From positions 1-50,880 of the forward strand of contig QCJE01000008.1 in the NCBI GenBank assembly GCA_003216235.1: a stretch of 50,880 nucleotides of DNA. The letters are read 5' to 3'. Positions within the stretch are counted from its first letter, which is position 1. Every line of letters begins with the position of its first letter. The stretch comes from Pelagibacteraceae bacterium AG-404-P07. Its GTDB lineage: Bacteria; Pseudomonadota; Alphaproteobacteria; Pelagibacterales; Pelagibacteraceae. The notes beneath the pieces are model-generated. The model worked only from the letters and a program-made list of their open reading frames with translations, was not told where the DNA came from and did no database searches. Below are positions 8,846-17,826 of the stretch, one piece after another. A program made the translations under genes and the position numbers.

Positions 8846-9257
8846 TTGTATCACAAAAATAAGGTTTAAATTTTGAGTATATTTCATCTGGAATTTTAAC
8901 TGGCTTACCATCTTTATTTACAAAAACTAAATGAATCTGTGCCTCAACAATTGTATCCTCTTTTTTTGTAATTATTTGGTTCATAAAAAAAGAAGTTTTA
9001 GTAATTGATTTAACGAAAGATCTCACTTTCAACTCATCCTCTAAATGAGCAGACTTTCTATACTCAATATTACATGACTTAACAATTATTAATGAATTAA
9101 ATTGATCTTTAATTTTTTTATTACTAAATCCAATGGAGAATAGGGCTTCAGTTCTTGCCCTTTCTAGATATTTTAAATAATTGGCATAATAAACTACTCC
9201 ACCTGAATCTGTATCCTCATAATAAACTTTTAACTTATGAAAAAAATTTTCATGCAT
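8835..9257 (-). CDS. ybgC: YbgC-type acyl-CoA thioesterase
   Basis: This is a 140-residue hotdog-fold thioesterase. The signature YYEDTDSGGVVYYANYLKY near the N-terminus contains the catalytic Asp17, and ERART follows. In other bacteria YbgC sits with tol-pal and acts on acyl-CoA or acyl-ACP thioesters, but no tol genes are seen here. It lies 20 bases downstream of the DUF3047 gene on the same strand. Confidence 0.9.
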   Translation of the reverse strand: MHENFFHKLKVYYEDTDSGGVVYYANYLKYLERARTEALFSIGFSNKKIKDQFNSLIIVKSCNIEYRKSAHLEDELKVRSFVKSITKTSFFMNQIITKKEDTIVEAQIHLVFVNKDGKPVKIPDEIYSKFKPYFCDTIKT

Positions 9258-9277
9258 ACTAAGATTATATCAAATAA

Positions 9278-9928
9278 TTAATTTGATGAAAAATATATAT
9301 TTTGAAAATAAGCTATTGCTTTCATTTTTGAATTATCTGTATCAGACATTATTGCTAATCCATCAAGCTCATTTACATCTAAATCATGAAATTTTATAAA
9401 ATCTTCTTTTACATTGGCTTTCACTGTTACCCACTCATTAATATTTTTTTTGGTACTAGCTAAAACATTGTCTATTGATTTTTTTGTATAAGGACTTGGA
9501 GAATTGTAACCAATTTTATTGTTACTAGAAAATACATAATTTATTGCTCTATTAGAAAGAAATGTAGCGCCTGTTTTTTTTACAACAAAAACTCTAGCAG
9601 CAAAATCATGCCCTTTTTTTGTATTTTCTTTTATTCCTGGTAAGTCTTTCTCTATTTTCCATGTAATATTTATGTAAGGAGTTTTATTTAAATCAATTTT
9701 TATTTCCTTACCTACTCCAGAAGCAGCATTATCAGCTACTGCTTTCAGAAAATTTCCATTTTCATTAGATCCTATTGAATAAACAGTATTATTGTCAGAC
9801 CCTCTAACTTTTCGAACATCTAATTGGGAAAGCTCTTTTTCAGTAAAATCAAAAACTTTGATCTCATTTGTATGGGCGGAACTAACCGCTAGAAGAGTAA
9901 CTATAAAAATTTTAAAAATTAATTTCAT
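9278..9928 (-). CDS. exported DUF3047 family protein
   Basis: This is a 216-residue protein with a signal peptide ending near SSAHTNE (residue 20). The body matches DUF3047 as I know it: PYINITWKIEKDLPG, an aromatic-rich segment around AINYVFSS, and the acidic C-terminal segment IMSDTDNS followed by AYFQNIYFS. The family is periplasmic and of unknown function, with a predicted beta-sandwich that may bind carbohydrate. It is probably co-transcribed with the YbgC gene. Confidence 0.8.
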   Translation of the reverse strand: MKLIFKIFIVTLLAVSSAHTNEIKVFDFTEKELSQLDVRKVRGSDNNTVYSIGSNENGNFLKAVADNAASGVGKEIKIDLNKTPYINITWKIEKDLPGIKENTKKGHDFAARVFVVKKTGATFLSNRAINYVFSSNNKIGYNSPSPYTKKSIDNVLASTKKNINEWVTVKANVKEDFIKFHDLDVNELDGLAIMSDTDNSKMKAIAYFQNIYFSSN

Positions 9929-10017
9929 TTTGTAATTTTTTTAAAAAAAATTGTTAATACATTATTTTGACAAAATTTAAACATCCAAAAATCAACTTTT
10001 ATGTCTAAGTTTATATT

Positions 10018-10161
10018 ATGAAGACAATTTCTATTTTTATACTATTAATTTACTGGTCAATCATGATTTTTGCTCCTGTCATGTCAAAAGATGTAAAATT
10101 TAGTAGAGCGAAGATCAATCAGGCAAAAATAGTTGAGCAAAACCTTAAAGTTAATAGGTAG
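10018..10161 (+). CDS. possible small exported or membrane protein (47 aa)
   Basis: The ATG at 10018 opens a 47-codon frame ending in TAG at 10159. It begins MKTISIFILLIYWSIMIFAP, a good signal peptide or membrane anchor, followed by a basic hydrophilic tail. No family is recognised. The last 11 bases overlap the 3' end of the convergent SDR gene. Support is limited to the plausible export signal and the otherwise empty gap. Confidence 0.4.
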   Translation: MKTISIFILLIYWSIMIFAPVMSKDVKFSRAKINQAKIVEQNLKVNR

Positions 10162-10903
10162 ATCGACCACCACTTATATCAAAAACTGCAGCCGTTGAGA
10201 AAGTGTTTTCTTCAGAAGAAAGCCAACAAATCAGAGATGTAAATTCTTCAACCTCTAAGAACCTTCCTCTAGGGACTTTTGATAGCATTCTTTGAACGTG
10301 TTCTTCGGTCATTTGATCTAAAATTCGTGTTTTAGCGCCCGCAGGAGTAACAGCGTTTACTGCTATATTTTTGCCAGCCAACTCTTTGCCTAAAGATTTC
10401 GTTAACCCTATGGCTCCTGCTTTAGCAACGCTGTATGCACTAGCATTAGCATTACCATCTTTTCCTGCTACAGAAGCTACATTAACAATTCTTCCATAAT
10501 TATTTTTAATCATATTTGGTACTATTGCTTTGCAGCAGTTAAAAGTCCCCATCAAATTAATATCCACAACTTTTTTCCATATCTCAATATCATATTCCCA
10601 TAATGAAGCTGTTGGTCCTGTAATACCAGCATTATTAATAAGTATATCAATATTCGACTCTTTAACTATTTCATTAGTAAAATGTTCAACTTCTTTATAA
10701 CTAGATACATCTACAGCATGTGAAATCAAATTGGGATTGTTCAATTCCTTGGTCGATTTATCTAACATCTTTTGATCAATATCCCAGATAATAACTTTTG
10801 CTCCAGAATTTAAAAATCTTTTCGTAATATCTAAACCAAATCCTTGTGCTCCACCAGTAACAACAGCTGTTCTATTTTTAAAATTAAAATTAATATTATT
10901 CAT
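10151..10903 (-). CDS. short-chain dehydrogenase/reductase (FabG-like)
   Basis: This is a 250-residue classical SDR. The NAD(P) motif is TGGAQGFG (about 17-24), NNAGITG is present, the catalytic Ser lies in VASVAGK, and YSVAKAG supplies the catalytic Tyr and Lys. The C-terminus FDISGGRSTY is typical of sugar-acid or acyl reductases. It starts 7 bases after the NCS1 permease stop, so it is the last gene of the TRAP-NCS1 operon and probably oxidises or reduces the imported substrate. The substrate cannot be read from the sequence. Confidence 0.88.
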   Translation of the reverse strand: MNNINFNFKNRTAVVTGGAQGFGLDITKRFLNSGAKVIIWDIDQKMLDKSTKELNNPNLISHAVDVSSYKEVEHFTNEIVKESNIDILINNAGITGPTASLWEYDIEIWKKVVDINLMGTFNCCKAIVPNMIKNNYGRIVNVASVAGKDGNANASAYSVAKAGAIGLTKSLGKELAGKNIAVNAVTPAGAKTRILDQMTEEHVQRMLSKVPRGRFLEVEEFTSLICWLSSEENTFSTAAVFDISGGRSTY

Positions 10904-10910
10904 TGATTTA

Positions 10911-12368
10911 TTATTCTTTTGCCAACAAATAGTAAATTGTTGACGCCATTAGAGCACCTATTATCCAAGAAAAAGAATTTAAAAACATAAAATTTGAATT
11001 CCAAATAGTAGATGATGAAAAAATAAAACCAACTAATAAACTATAAACTCCTTTTATGTGCCATCCGCCAGAATAAAAATAAGCACTATTGCTTTCTACT
11101 GAATATATATCTTTATTTACTAAACTGCCTTTTTTAATGAAATAATAATCACATATCATTATTCCAAATAATGGACCAAAAAAAGCTCCAAAAGTATCAA
11201 CAAAAGATAATATTCCAATTTGGCTAAAAAAAGTTAACCAAAAGATACCTATTAAGAATCCTAAAATTGCAATTATAAAACTAGAGCTTTTTAAAGACAA
11301 TGTTGATGGGATAAAATTTATTAATGTGTATTGTGATGGAATAAAATTAGCTACTAAGTTAGTAGACGCAGATGCAATTATTATAAAAATCAAAACTAAA
11401 TTTGTAATAAATAAATTATCTAATTTACCAATTATATCAGTAGGGTTTGTAAGAATTCTAGATAGCTCTTGACCATCTTGCCTTAAAAAAGAGTCTACGC
11501 CTGAAACTATAAATATAGCAAAAAAAGAAAAAATAATTAAATTTAACAATAAACTCAAATTACCTTTGTTAAGTTCTGACTCATTTTTTACATAACGTGA
11601 GAAATCTCCAAATGATAAAATTATGATTGAAAAAAAAGCAAAAATTGTTCCTGTGACTGATATAATTGGACCTATATTATCTTTATCAAGAAAATTTTCA
11701 ATATTTAATGTTTTTAAAAAAGCATTAGATGAAAATTGAACATCACTAAGTAGAACTGAAAAAAAGAAAATCAACATTCCTAAATAAACACTTATTGCTG
11801 AAAACTTTATTACTTTTTTATTAAAGTTCATGCCCAAACTAAATAAAATAAATTGGAAAATAATTGATAAAATTATTGCAAACCATTCAATTATATTCAT
11901 GCCAAAAAGAAATGTCAGAAAAATATCTTCATCTAATAAAGATGGCTCGAAATTAAATATAATTATTCTTATTAGATAACCTAATGCCTTTGATAAAAAA
12001 AAAGTCTGAATACCAAACATAAAGATACCAACAAAAAATCTTGTCAATCCAAAATATTTTGCCCCTCTAAAACCTAAAGATGATCTAAGTAAAACTACAA
12101 ATGGTAATCCAAATTTCTGAGAAGGTTTGCCTATCAAATTCGAAAAAAAATATACCAACAAGGAGCCAAAAATAGTACCAACTAAAACAACAAATGTATT
12201 TAAATTATAGACAACATATAAAGATGCAATTAATGAAAATCCCATTATACTTTGGATGCTCACGCCCCAGAAACAAAATAAATCTTTCCAGTTCCAATTT
12301 TTATCAGTTGGATTAACTGTAACTAAGTCCCAATTGAGTAATGAATTATTTGTTTTTTGCTGGCTCAC
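10911..12368 (-). CDS. NCS1 family permease (nucleobase/hydantoin/thiamine type)
   Basis: This is a 485-residue polytopic inner-membrane protein with about 12 hydrophobic segments. The N-terminus has NWDLVTVNPTDKNWNW, then the NCS1-type WGVSIQS segment and the GLPFVVLLRSSLGFRG loop of the cation-symporter fold. Known members import purines, cytosine, hydantoins, allantoin or thiamine. It lies 25 bases after the TRAP large permease and 7 bases before the SDR, an unusual pairing of two transport types in one operon. The substrate is unknown. Confidence 0.85.
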   Translation of the reverse strand: MSQQKTNNSLLNWDLVTVNPTDKNWNWKDLFCFWGVSIQSIMGFSLIASLYVVYNLNTFVVLVGTIFGSLLVYFFSNLIGKPSQKFGLPFVVLLRSSLGFRGAKYFGLTRFFVGIFMFGIQTFFLSKALGYLIRIIIFNFEPSLLDEDIFLTFLFGMNIIEWFAIILSIIFQFILFSLGMNFNKKVIKFSAISVYLGMLIFFFSVLLSDVQFSSNAFLKTLNIENFLDKDNIGPIISVTGTIFAFFSIIILSFGDFSRYVKNESELNKGNLSLLLNLIIFSFFAIFIVSGVDSFLRQDGQELSRILTNPTDIIGKLDNLFITNLVLIFIIIASASTNLVANFIPSQYTLINFIPSTLSLKSSSFIIAILGFLIGIFWLTFFSQIGILSFVDTFGAFFGPLFGIMICDYYFIKKGSLVNKDIYSVESNSAYFYSGGWHIKGVYSLLVGFIFSSSTIWNSNFMFLNSFSWIIGALMASTIYYLLAKE

Positions 12369-12393
12369 TTAAATAATATAAAACTTAAATTAT

Positions 12394-13728
12394 CTACTGT
12401 CCATACAAGAGAGTTGGTAACCAAAGAGCAATCTTAGGAAATATTATTATTAAAACCAAACCGATTACTTGAAGAACCATAAATTGCATCATTCCATAGT
12501 AAATATCCTTTAGATCCCATTCTGGAACGACGCCTTTTAAGAAATATGCTGATAATGCGACAGGTGGAGAGAGCCAGGCGGTTTGTAAATTTACAGCAAC
12601 TAATATTGCAAACCAAGTTAAATTAAATCCTAATGCCTCAATCAGTGGTAATATTATTGGAACTATTATCATTACTATAGGCACCCATTCTAAAGGCCAT
12701 CCTAATAAAAATATCATTACCATAACCATCGCTAGAATTAGATATTTATTCATTTCAAGACCTAATAGAAACTCAGTTAATAAAGTTGGTGTTCCTAATC
12801 TTGCAAAAACAGCACCAAAAAAATTTGAAGCTGCTACTAAAACCATTATCAAAGCAGTTATCTCTAGTGTTTTAACTAACGCTTCTTGTAATTTTGGAAG
12901 AGTTAATTTTTTATAGGCTATTGAAAGAAGTAAAGCTCCCATAGCTCCACAACCTGCTGCCTCTGTTGGCGTTGCAAATCCAAATAAAATACTTCCTAAT
13001 GCAGCAAATACTAAAGCTGCAGGTGGTACTAACCCTAAAAAAAATTCAATCCACACATCCTTCATGCTCGCAGCTCTCATATCTTCGGGAATGACTGGTC
13101 CTAATTTAGGATTAATCATACATCTAATTGTCGTGTAACCTGCGTATAAACTTGCAAGAAGAATTCCAGGTAAAATTGCAGCAGCAAACAAATCTATTAC
13201 TGGAATTTCCATTATAGGCCCCATAACAACTAACATAATACTTGGTGGAATTAATATTCCTAAAGTACCTCCGGCAGTGATAGTTCCAGCTGCAAGTCTC
13301 ACATCATAACCAGATCTATTCATAGATTTTGCAGCCATAATTCCTAGAATTGTGACAGAAGCACCAACAATTCCTGTTGCCGCAGCAAATATTACGGAAA
13401 CAAATAAAACTGCGTAATATAGAGATCCCTTAACTTTTGCCAACATCATTTGAAATGCTGAAAATAATCTTTCCATTAATCCTGCTTGTTCCATCATAAT
13501 TCCCATAAAGACAAAGAGCGGGACTGCCGCGAGTGTCTGCTCCGTCATAACCATGGAAAATTGGAGGGTCATTAAATAAAAAACTAATTTCCCAAAACCT
13601 AAATAACCAAACACGAAACCTAAAAAAATTAATGTAAATGAAATTGGGAAACCTACAAAGATTGCAAAAAGCATTACCCCAACAAGAATAAAACCTAAAA
13701 TTGCTGGATCTATAAATTCAGCTATCAT
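12394..13728 (-). CDS. dctM: TRAP transporter large permease (DctM type)
   Basis: This is a 444-residue membrane protein with about 12 hydrophobic segments and DctM signatures: FVFMGIMMEQAGL, GGTLGILIPPSIMLVVMG and ATPTEAAGCGA. It forms the sodium-driven channel of a tripartite ATP-independent periplasmic transporter. It overlaps the small permease gene by 4 bases (ATGA). In SAR11 such systems import carboxylates or sulfonates. Confidence 0.95.
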   Translation of the reverse strand: MIAEFIDPAILGFILVGVMLFAIFVGFPISFTLIFLGFVFGYLGFGKLVFYLMTLQFSMVMTEQTLAAVPLFVFMGIMMEQAGLMERLFSAFQMMLAKVKGSLYYAVLFVSVIFAAATGIVGASVTILGIMAAKSMNRSGYDVRLAAGTITAGGTLGILIPPSIMLVVMGPIMEIPVIDLFAAAILPGILLASLYAGYTTIRCMINPKLGPVIPEDMRAASMKDVWIEFFLGLVPPAALVFAALGSILFGFATPTEAAGCGAMGALLLSIAYKKLTLPKLQEALVKTLEITALIMVLVAASNFFGAVFARLGTPTLLTEFLLGLEMNKYLILAMVMVMIFLLGWPLEWVPIVMIIVPIILPLIEALGFNLTWFAILVAVNLQTAWLSPPVALSAYFLKGVVPEWDLKDIYYGMMQFMVLQVIGLVLIIIFPKIALWLPTLLYGQ

Positions 13729-14339
13729 TTAGTTTCTCCAGGCCACTCTCCTTTTTTAGCTGCCCAATAACTTTTGAGTAACTCGGAAACTCCTTGAACT
13801 AGTAAGAATATTATACCAATAAGTAGACAGGTTTTAATTGGCCACATATAAGGCATCCATGTAGTATCCATGCCTCTCTCTCCTCTTTGAATTGACTCTC
13901 CAACAAATCCTACTGTCATATAAAGAAAGATAAATAAACCTGGAAAATAAAATAATAGATATAACCAAAAATCTATAAGACCTTGATTTTTAATTTTGAA
14001 ATTTCTGTATAAAAAGTCAGCTCTAATATGAACACCTCTTGAAAGTGCATAACCTGCTCCCAACATAAAAAGTGCACCATACAAAAAACGACTTATGTCA
14101 TAAGCCCAAATTGTTGGAGCTAAAAATAATTTTCTTGCAAGAACTTCATATGTCATTGCAAAGATTAATGGCATCAATATCCAACAAACGATATTACCGA
14201 TCCATTTACTGAATTTATCAATATTTATTATAGAGTTAGCCATCCATAACGGCATGTCATCAGGCATTTTTCCCGAACCACCTCGCCTTTCGGCAATCAT
14301 TTCATCTGATATATCTAGTTTACCTGGTTCGTCCGCCAT
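13725..14339 (-). CDS. dctQ: TRAP transporter small permease (DctQ type)
   Basis: This is a 204-residue protein with four hydrophobic segments after a hydrophilic 30-residue N-terminal extension. It matches DctQ, with ARKLFLAPTIWAYDISRF and GYALSRGVHIRADF. It is the small membrane subunit that joins DctM. A strong hairpin separates it from the binding-protein gene upstream, which would let the binding protein be made in excess. Confidence 0.93.
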   Translation of the reverse strand: MADEPGKLDISDEMIAERRGGSGKMPDDMPLWMANSIINIDKFSKWIGNIVCWILMPLIFAMTYEVLARKLFLAPTIWAYDISRFLYGALFMLGAGYALSRGVHIRADFLYRNFKIKNQGLIDFWLYLLFYFPGLFIFLYMTVGFVGESIQRGERGMDTTWMPYMWPIKTCLLIGIIFLLVQGVSELLKSYWAAKKGEWPGETK

Positions 14340-14358
14340 AAAATTCTAGTTAAAATAG

Positions 14359-14387
14359 TTAGAGCGGACTATAAAAGTCCGCTCTAA
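14359..14387 (-). terminator. hairpin between TRAP binding protein and permease genes (attenuator or mRNA stabiliser)
   Basis: A perfect 12-bp stem, TTAGAGCGGACT (14359-14370) and AGTCCGCTCTAA (14376-14387), encloses an ATAAA loop. On the minus strand it is followed by CTATTTTAAC, a weak T-rich run. It lies between dctP and dctQ and probably causes partial termination or protects the dctP mRNA 3' end. Its GC content stands out from the surrounding DNA. Confidence 0.75.
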
Positions 14388-14409
14388 TAAAATTTAGATT
14401 AATTACTGA

Positions 14410-15504
14410 TTACTTTAATGTTTCAGCGTGAGCCATTCCCAGCTTCGCATTAGACATTTGAGCACCACTCCAGAATGGAACAGCTATGTCAGCAAATTCT
14501 TTCATTGAATTATAAACCTCATTGAAGAATTTATTATCTTTAGCATTCTTGTTTAAAGAAGCTTTTGCTGCAGCCATATATTCTGTGAAATAATCTGAAG
14601 GTGTATCTTCTAAAATTACTCCATGCTTAGTAGTCAACTCTCTTAAAGCTTTACCATTTTCATAGATTCTATAACTTAAAGATTTTGCTAATGATGCATT
14701 AGCAGCAACTTCAAGAGATTTCTTCTCATGATCAGTCATAGCTTTATAAGTTTTTCCAGTAATATAAAAGTCAGCATTTACTACTACTTGGTGTAAACCT
14801 TGTAGATAATAATGCTTTAATACTTTTTGGAAACCAAATGTTAAGTCTGGTTTTGGACAGCACCACTCAGCAGCATCGATAGTTCCCGCTTCAAGAGCTG
14901 GAAGAATATCTCCTCCACCCATTGCAACAGATGCTATACCAATGTCTTTGTAAGTTTGTCCTGGAATTCCTGGAGGAGTTCTGAATTTATATTTTCTAAA
15001 ATCAGCCATATCTTTAATTGGTTTTGGAAACCAACCTAAAGCCTCTGGACCAACTGGTTGAATCATAAATCCTTTAATGTCTCTTCCCATTTCTTTCCAT
15101 AGTTGGTCGTATAACTCTTTACCACCACCATATTGGAACCATGATAAGAAAGCTATATTGTCAATACCAACTCCACCACCAGCTACTGGAGATCCAAATA
15201 ACATAGCAGCAGGATGATCACCTGACCAATAGTGTGTCCAAGCAAATCCGCAATCAATCAAACCTTTGTCTACTGCATCTAAAGTTTCTTTAACTCCAAC
15301 TACAGCTCCTGCAGGTAAAATTTCGAATTTCAATGAACCACTAGTTAAAGCAGTTACAGTGTCAGTAAAGTCCTTTAACATCTTAACTTCATCAGCTTTA
15401 GTGTTAAGAACTGTCTGACATTTTAGTGTTTTTGCAGCATTAGCACTTGATGTAAATCCAAGTACCAAAATTGTTGCAAATAACATTGAAATGATTTTTT
15501 TCAT
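14410..15504 (-). CDS. dctP: TRAP transporter substrate-binding protein (DctP/TakP type)
   Basis: This is a 364-residue periplasmic solute-binding protein with a signal peptide (about 1-23, ending SSANA). The body has GVKETLDAVDKGLIDCGFAW, the FRTPPGIPGQTYKDIG segment with the ligand-binding Arg, and EAGTIDAAEWCCP. The last resembles the TakP/keto-acid branch, where the E-W region contacts the carboxylate. It is the first gene of the operon, behind a strong RBS (AGAGGAAA). The divergent GMC dehydrogenase and nearby xsc make a sulfonate such as isethionate a possible ligand. This is inference. Confidence 0.93.
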   Translation of the reverse strand: MKKIISMLFATILVLGFTSSANAAKTLKCQTVLNTKADEVKMLKDFTDTVTALTSGSLKFEILPAGAVVGVKETLDAVDKGLIDCGFAWTHYWSGDHPAAMLFGSPVAGGGVGIDNIAFLSWFQYGGGKELYDQLWKEMGRDIKGFMIQPVGPEALGWFPKPIKDMADFRKYKFRTPPGIPGQTYKDIGIASVAMGGGDILPALEAGTIDAAEWCCPKPDLTFGFQKVLKHYYLQGLHQVVVNADFYITGKTYKAMTDHEKKSLEVAANASLAKSLSYRIYENGKALRELTTKHGVILEDTPSDYFTEYMAAAKASLNKNAKDNKFFNEVYNSMKEFADIAVPFWSGAQMSNAKLGMAHAETLK

Positions 15505-15521
15505 TATATTTCCTCTTATTA

Positions 15522-15533
15522 GTTAAATTTAAC
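15522..15533. promoter_or_regulatory. 12-bp perfect palindrome in the dctP leader
   Basis: GTTAAATTTAAC is a perfect palindrome about 18 bases upstream of the dctP start codon, in the 133-base divergent region between dctP and the GMC gene. It could be an operator, but AT-rich palindromes of this length arise by chance in such DNA. Confidence 0.25.
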
Positions 15534-15637
15534 GTGGTGCATACAATCAGAAAAATAAAGTTGGCACAAGTGACAATTGATTAAATAGAGTGTAAAAATA
15601 AAAAAAACTTTAATTGAAAAAAACAATTCAACTATAG

Positions 15638-17233
15638 ATGGAAAATTTTGATTTTATAATTATTGGAGCTGGTTCTGCAGGGTGTGTTCTTGCAAATAGA
15701 CTTTCGGAAAATCCTAATAACAGTGTTTTATTAATTGAAGCTGGAGGAAAAGATAATTATCCATGGATCCATATACCAGTTGGATATTTCAAAACAATGC
15801 ATAATCCCTCTGTTGATTGGTGTTACAAAACAGAGCCTGATAAGACAATGAACAATAGATCTATTCGTTATCCTAGAGGCAAAACCCTTGGAGGAAGTTC
15901 CTCAATTAATGGTTTACTTTATATAAGAGGTCAAAGCAGAGATTATGATGTGTGGCGACAACTAGGAAATACAGGCTGGGGTTGGGATGATGTTCTTCCT
16001 TATTTTATTAAAGCTGAAAATCAAGAACGAGGAGAAGATAAATTTCATGGAATAAATGGCCCTCTTTCTGTATCAGATCAAAGAATTCAATTGCCTTTAT
16101 TAAACGAATTTCAGAATGCTGCTGAAGAGTTTGGTATTCCTAAAACAAAAGATTTCAACACTGGAAACAATCACGGTTGTGGATACTTTCAAGTCACAGA
16201 AAAAAATGGTTTTAGATGTAGCACGGCCGTTGGTTATTTAAATCCAATTAAAGAAAGAAAAAATCTATCAATTGTGACAAATGCACATGTTAAAAAAATT
16301 AACTTTGAAAATAAAACTGCAAAAGAAGTTGAATATTGGCAAGACAATGAATTAAAAAAAGTTAACTCTAACAAAGAAATAATTCTTTCATCAGGAGCTA
16401 TCGGTTCTCCACAAATTTTACAAACATCTGGAATAGGAAATTATCAAAAATTAAAAAATTTAGGAATTGAAATGACTCATGAATTAAAAGGTGTAGGTGA
16501 AAATTTACAAGATCATCTAATGTTTAGGCCAATTTATAAAATTCATGGACTTAAATCACTTAATAAAAAGATAAATAGTTTATTTGGTAATTTAATGATC
16601 GGTTTAGAATATATATTTAATCGGAGTGGTCCAATGACCATGGGTGCTAGTCAAATGTGTATGTTTGCAAAAAGTAATCCTTCTTTGGAATTACCAGATC
16701 TTCAATGGCACGTTCAACCTATGAGCATGGATACCTTGGGAGCGACCAAAAATCATGACTTTCACGCGTTCACTCCTACTGTTTCAAATATTAGACCTAC
16801 AAGTAGAGGTCATGTAAGTATTGTTGATAAAGACTCAAGAACTTATGCAAAAATAAAAATGAATTATTTATCAACTGACCATGATCGTATGGTAGCCGCA
16901 AAAGGATTAAGATTAACTAGAAAAATTGTAATGGAGTCAGAAACATTTAAGAAATTCAAACCAGAAGAATATAGACCAGGTATTGATATTAATGATGATG
17001 AAGAGTTAGTTAAAGCTGGCTCAGATTACACTCAAACTATTTTTCACCCTGTTGGTACATGTAAAATGGGTCAAGATGATATGGCAGTTGTTGATGAAAA
17101 ATTAAGAGTGAAAGGAATTAAAAATTTAAGAGTAATCGATGCATCAATAATGCCTAACATTACCTCAGGAAATACAAATGCACCAACAATAATGATTGCA
17201 GAAAAAGGTGCTGATATGATACTAGGAAATTAA
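15638..17233 (+). CDS. GMC family FAD-dependent dehydrogenase (choline dehydrogenase-like; IseJ candidate)
   Basis: This is a 531-residue glucose-methanol-choline oxidoreductase. The FAD-binding motif IIGAGSAGCVLANRLSE is at residues 6-22. GMC signature 1 is PRGKTLGGSSSINGL (about 86-100), and the catalytic His lies in FHPVGTCKMG, followed by SGNTNAPTIMIAEKGAD. These enzymes oxidise alcohols and pass electrons to the respiratory chain. Isethionate dehydrogenase IseJ belongs to this family and is found with TRAP genes and xsc, as here. Other alcohols such as choline are possible. It is the first gene of a coupled operon (TAATG overlap with the TerC-like gene). Confidence 0.88.
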   Translation: MENFDFIIIGAGSAGCVLANRLSENPNNSVLLIEAGGKDNYPWIHIPVGYFKTMHNPSVDWCYKTEPDKTMNNRSIRYPRGKTLGGSSSINGLLYIRGQSRDYDVWRQLGNTGWGWDDVLPYFIKAENQERGEDKFHGINGPLSVSDQRIQLPLLNEFQNAAEEFGIPKTKDFNTGNNHGCGYFQVTEKNGFRCSTAVGYLNPIKERKNLSIVTNAHVKKINFENKTAKEVEYWQDNELKKVNSNKEIILSSGAIGSPQILQTSGIGNYQKLKNLGIEMTHELKGVGENLQDHLMFRPIYKIHGLKSLNKKINSLFGNLMIGLEYIFNRSGPMTMGASQMCMFAKSNPSLELPDLQWHVQPMSMDTLGATKNHDFHAFTPTVSNIRPTSRGHVSIVDKDSRTYAKIKMNYLSTDHDRMVAAKGLRLTRKIVMESETFKKFKPEEYRPGIDINDDEELVKAGSDYTQTIFHPVGTCKMGQDDMAVVDEKLRVKGIKNLRVIDASIMPNITSGNTNAPTIMIAEKGADMILGN

Positions 17234-17826
17234 TGTTTGCTGAATTATTTACTCCTGAACAACTAACAATTTTAACTCAGATTATTTTAATCGATTTAGT
17301 GCTTGCAGGAGATAATGCAATTATTATTGGAATGGTTGCATCAAAATTTCCCTTAGAGCAAAGAAAAAAAATTATTTTTTTTGGTATTGGTGGTGCAGTA
17401 ATTTTAAGAATTATTTTAACTTTACTTACAGCGTATTTGTTGCAAATAACTGGCTTGAGACTTCTTGGTGGAATTCTTTTACTTTATATTGTCTACAAGC
17501 TTTACACTGATGTCATAAAAGGTTCTGACAATGAAGAAGATATAAAAGTTGATAATTCAAGCTTCCTTAAAGCTATCTGGACAATCTTATTAGCTGACTT
17601 TACTATGAGTTTAGATAACGTCTTAGGCGTAGCAGGAGCTGCTGGTGATCATTATGGATTATTGGTATTTGGTTTGGTTTTATCAATTGTATTGATGGCT
17701 TTTGCTGCAACATTAATTTCAAATTGGATCAAAAAATACAAGTGGATTGCTTGGGCAGGTTTATTGGCAATATTAATTGTTGCTATTGAATTGATTTATA
17801 CAGATATTCAAATATTGTTTTTATAA
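17233..17826 (+). CDS. TerC/YjbE family integral membrane protein
   Basis: This is a 197-residue protein with about 7 hydrophobic segments. It carries the TerC signature LIDLVLAGDNAIIIGM (acidic residues in the membrane) and its repeat ILLADFTMSLDNVLGVAG. Family members are linked to metal ion homeostasis, especially manganese, and one class exports Mn to newly made secreted enzymes. Start and stop codons overlap the neighbours by one base (TAATG on both sides), so translation is coupled. Confidence 0.88.
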   Translation: MFAELFTPEQLTILTQIILIDLVLAGDNAIIIGMVASKFPLEQRKKIIFFGIGGAVILRIILTLLTAYLLQITGLRLLGGILLLYIVYKLYTDVIKGSDNEEDIKVDNSSFLKAIWTILLADFTMSLDNVLGVAGAAGDHYGLLVFGLVLSIVLMAFAATLISNWIKKYKWIAWAGLLAILIVAIELIYTDIQILFL

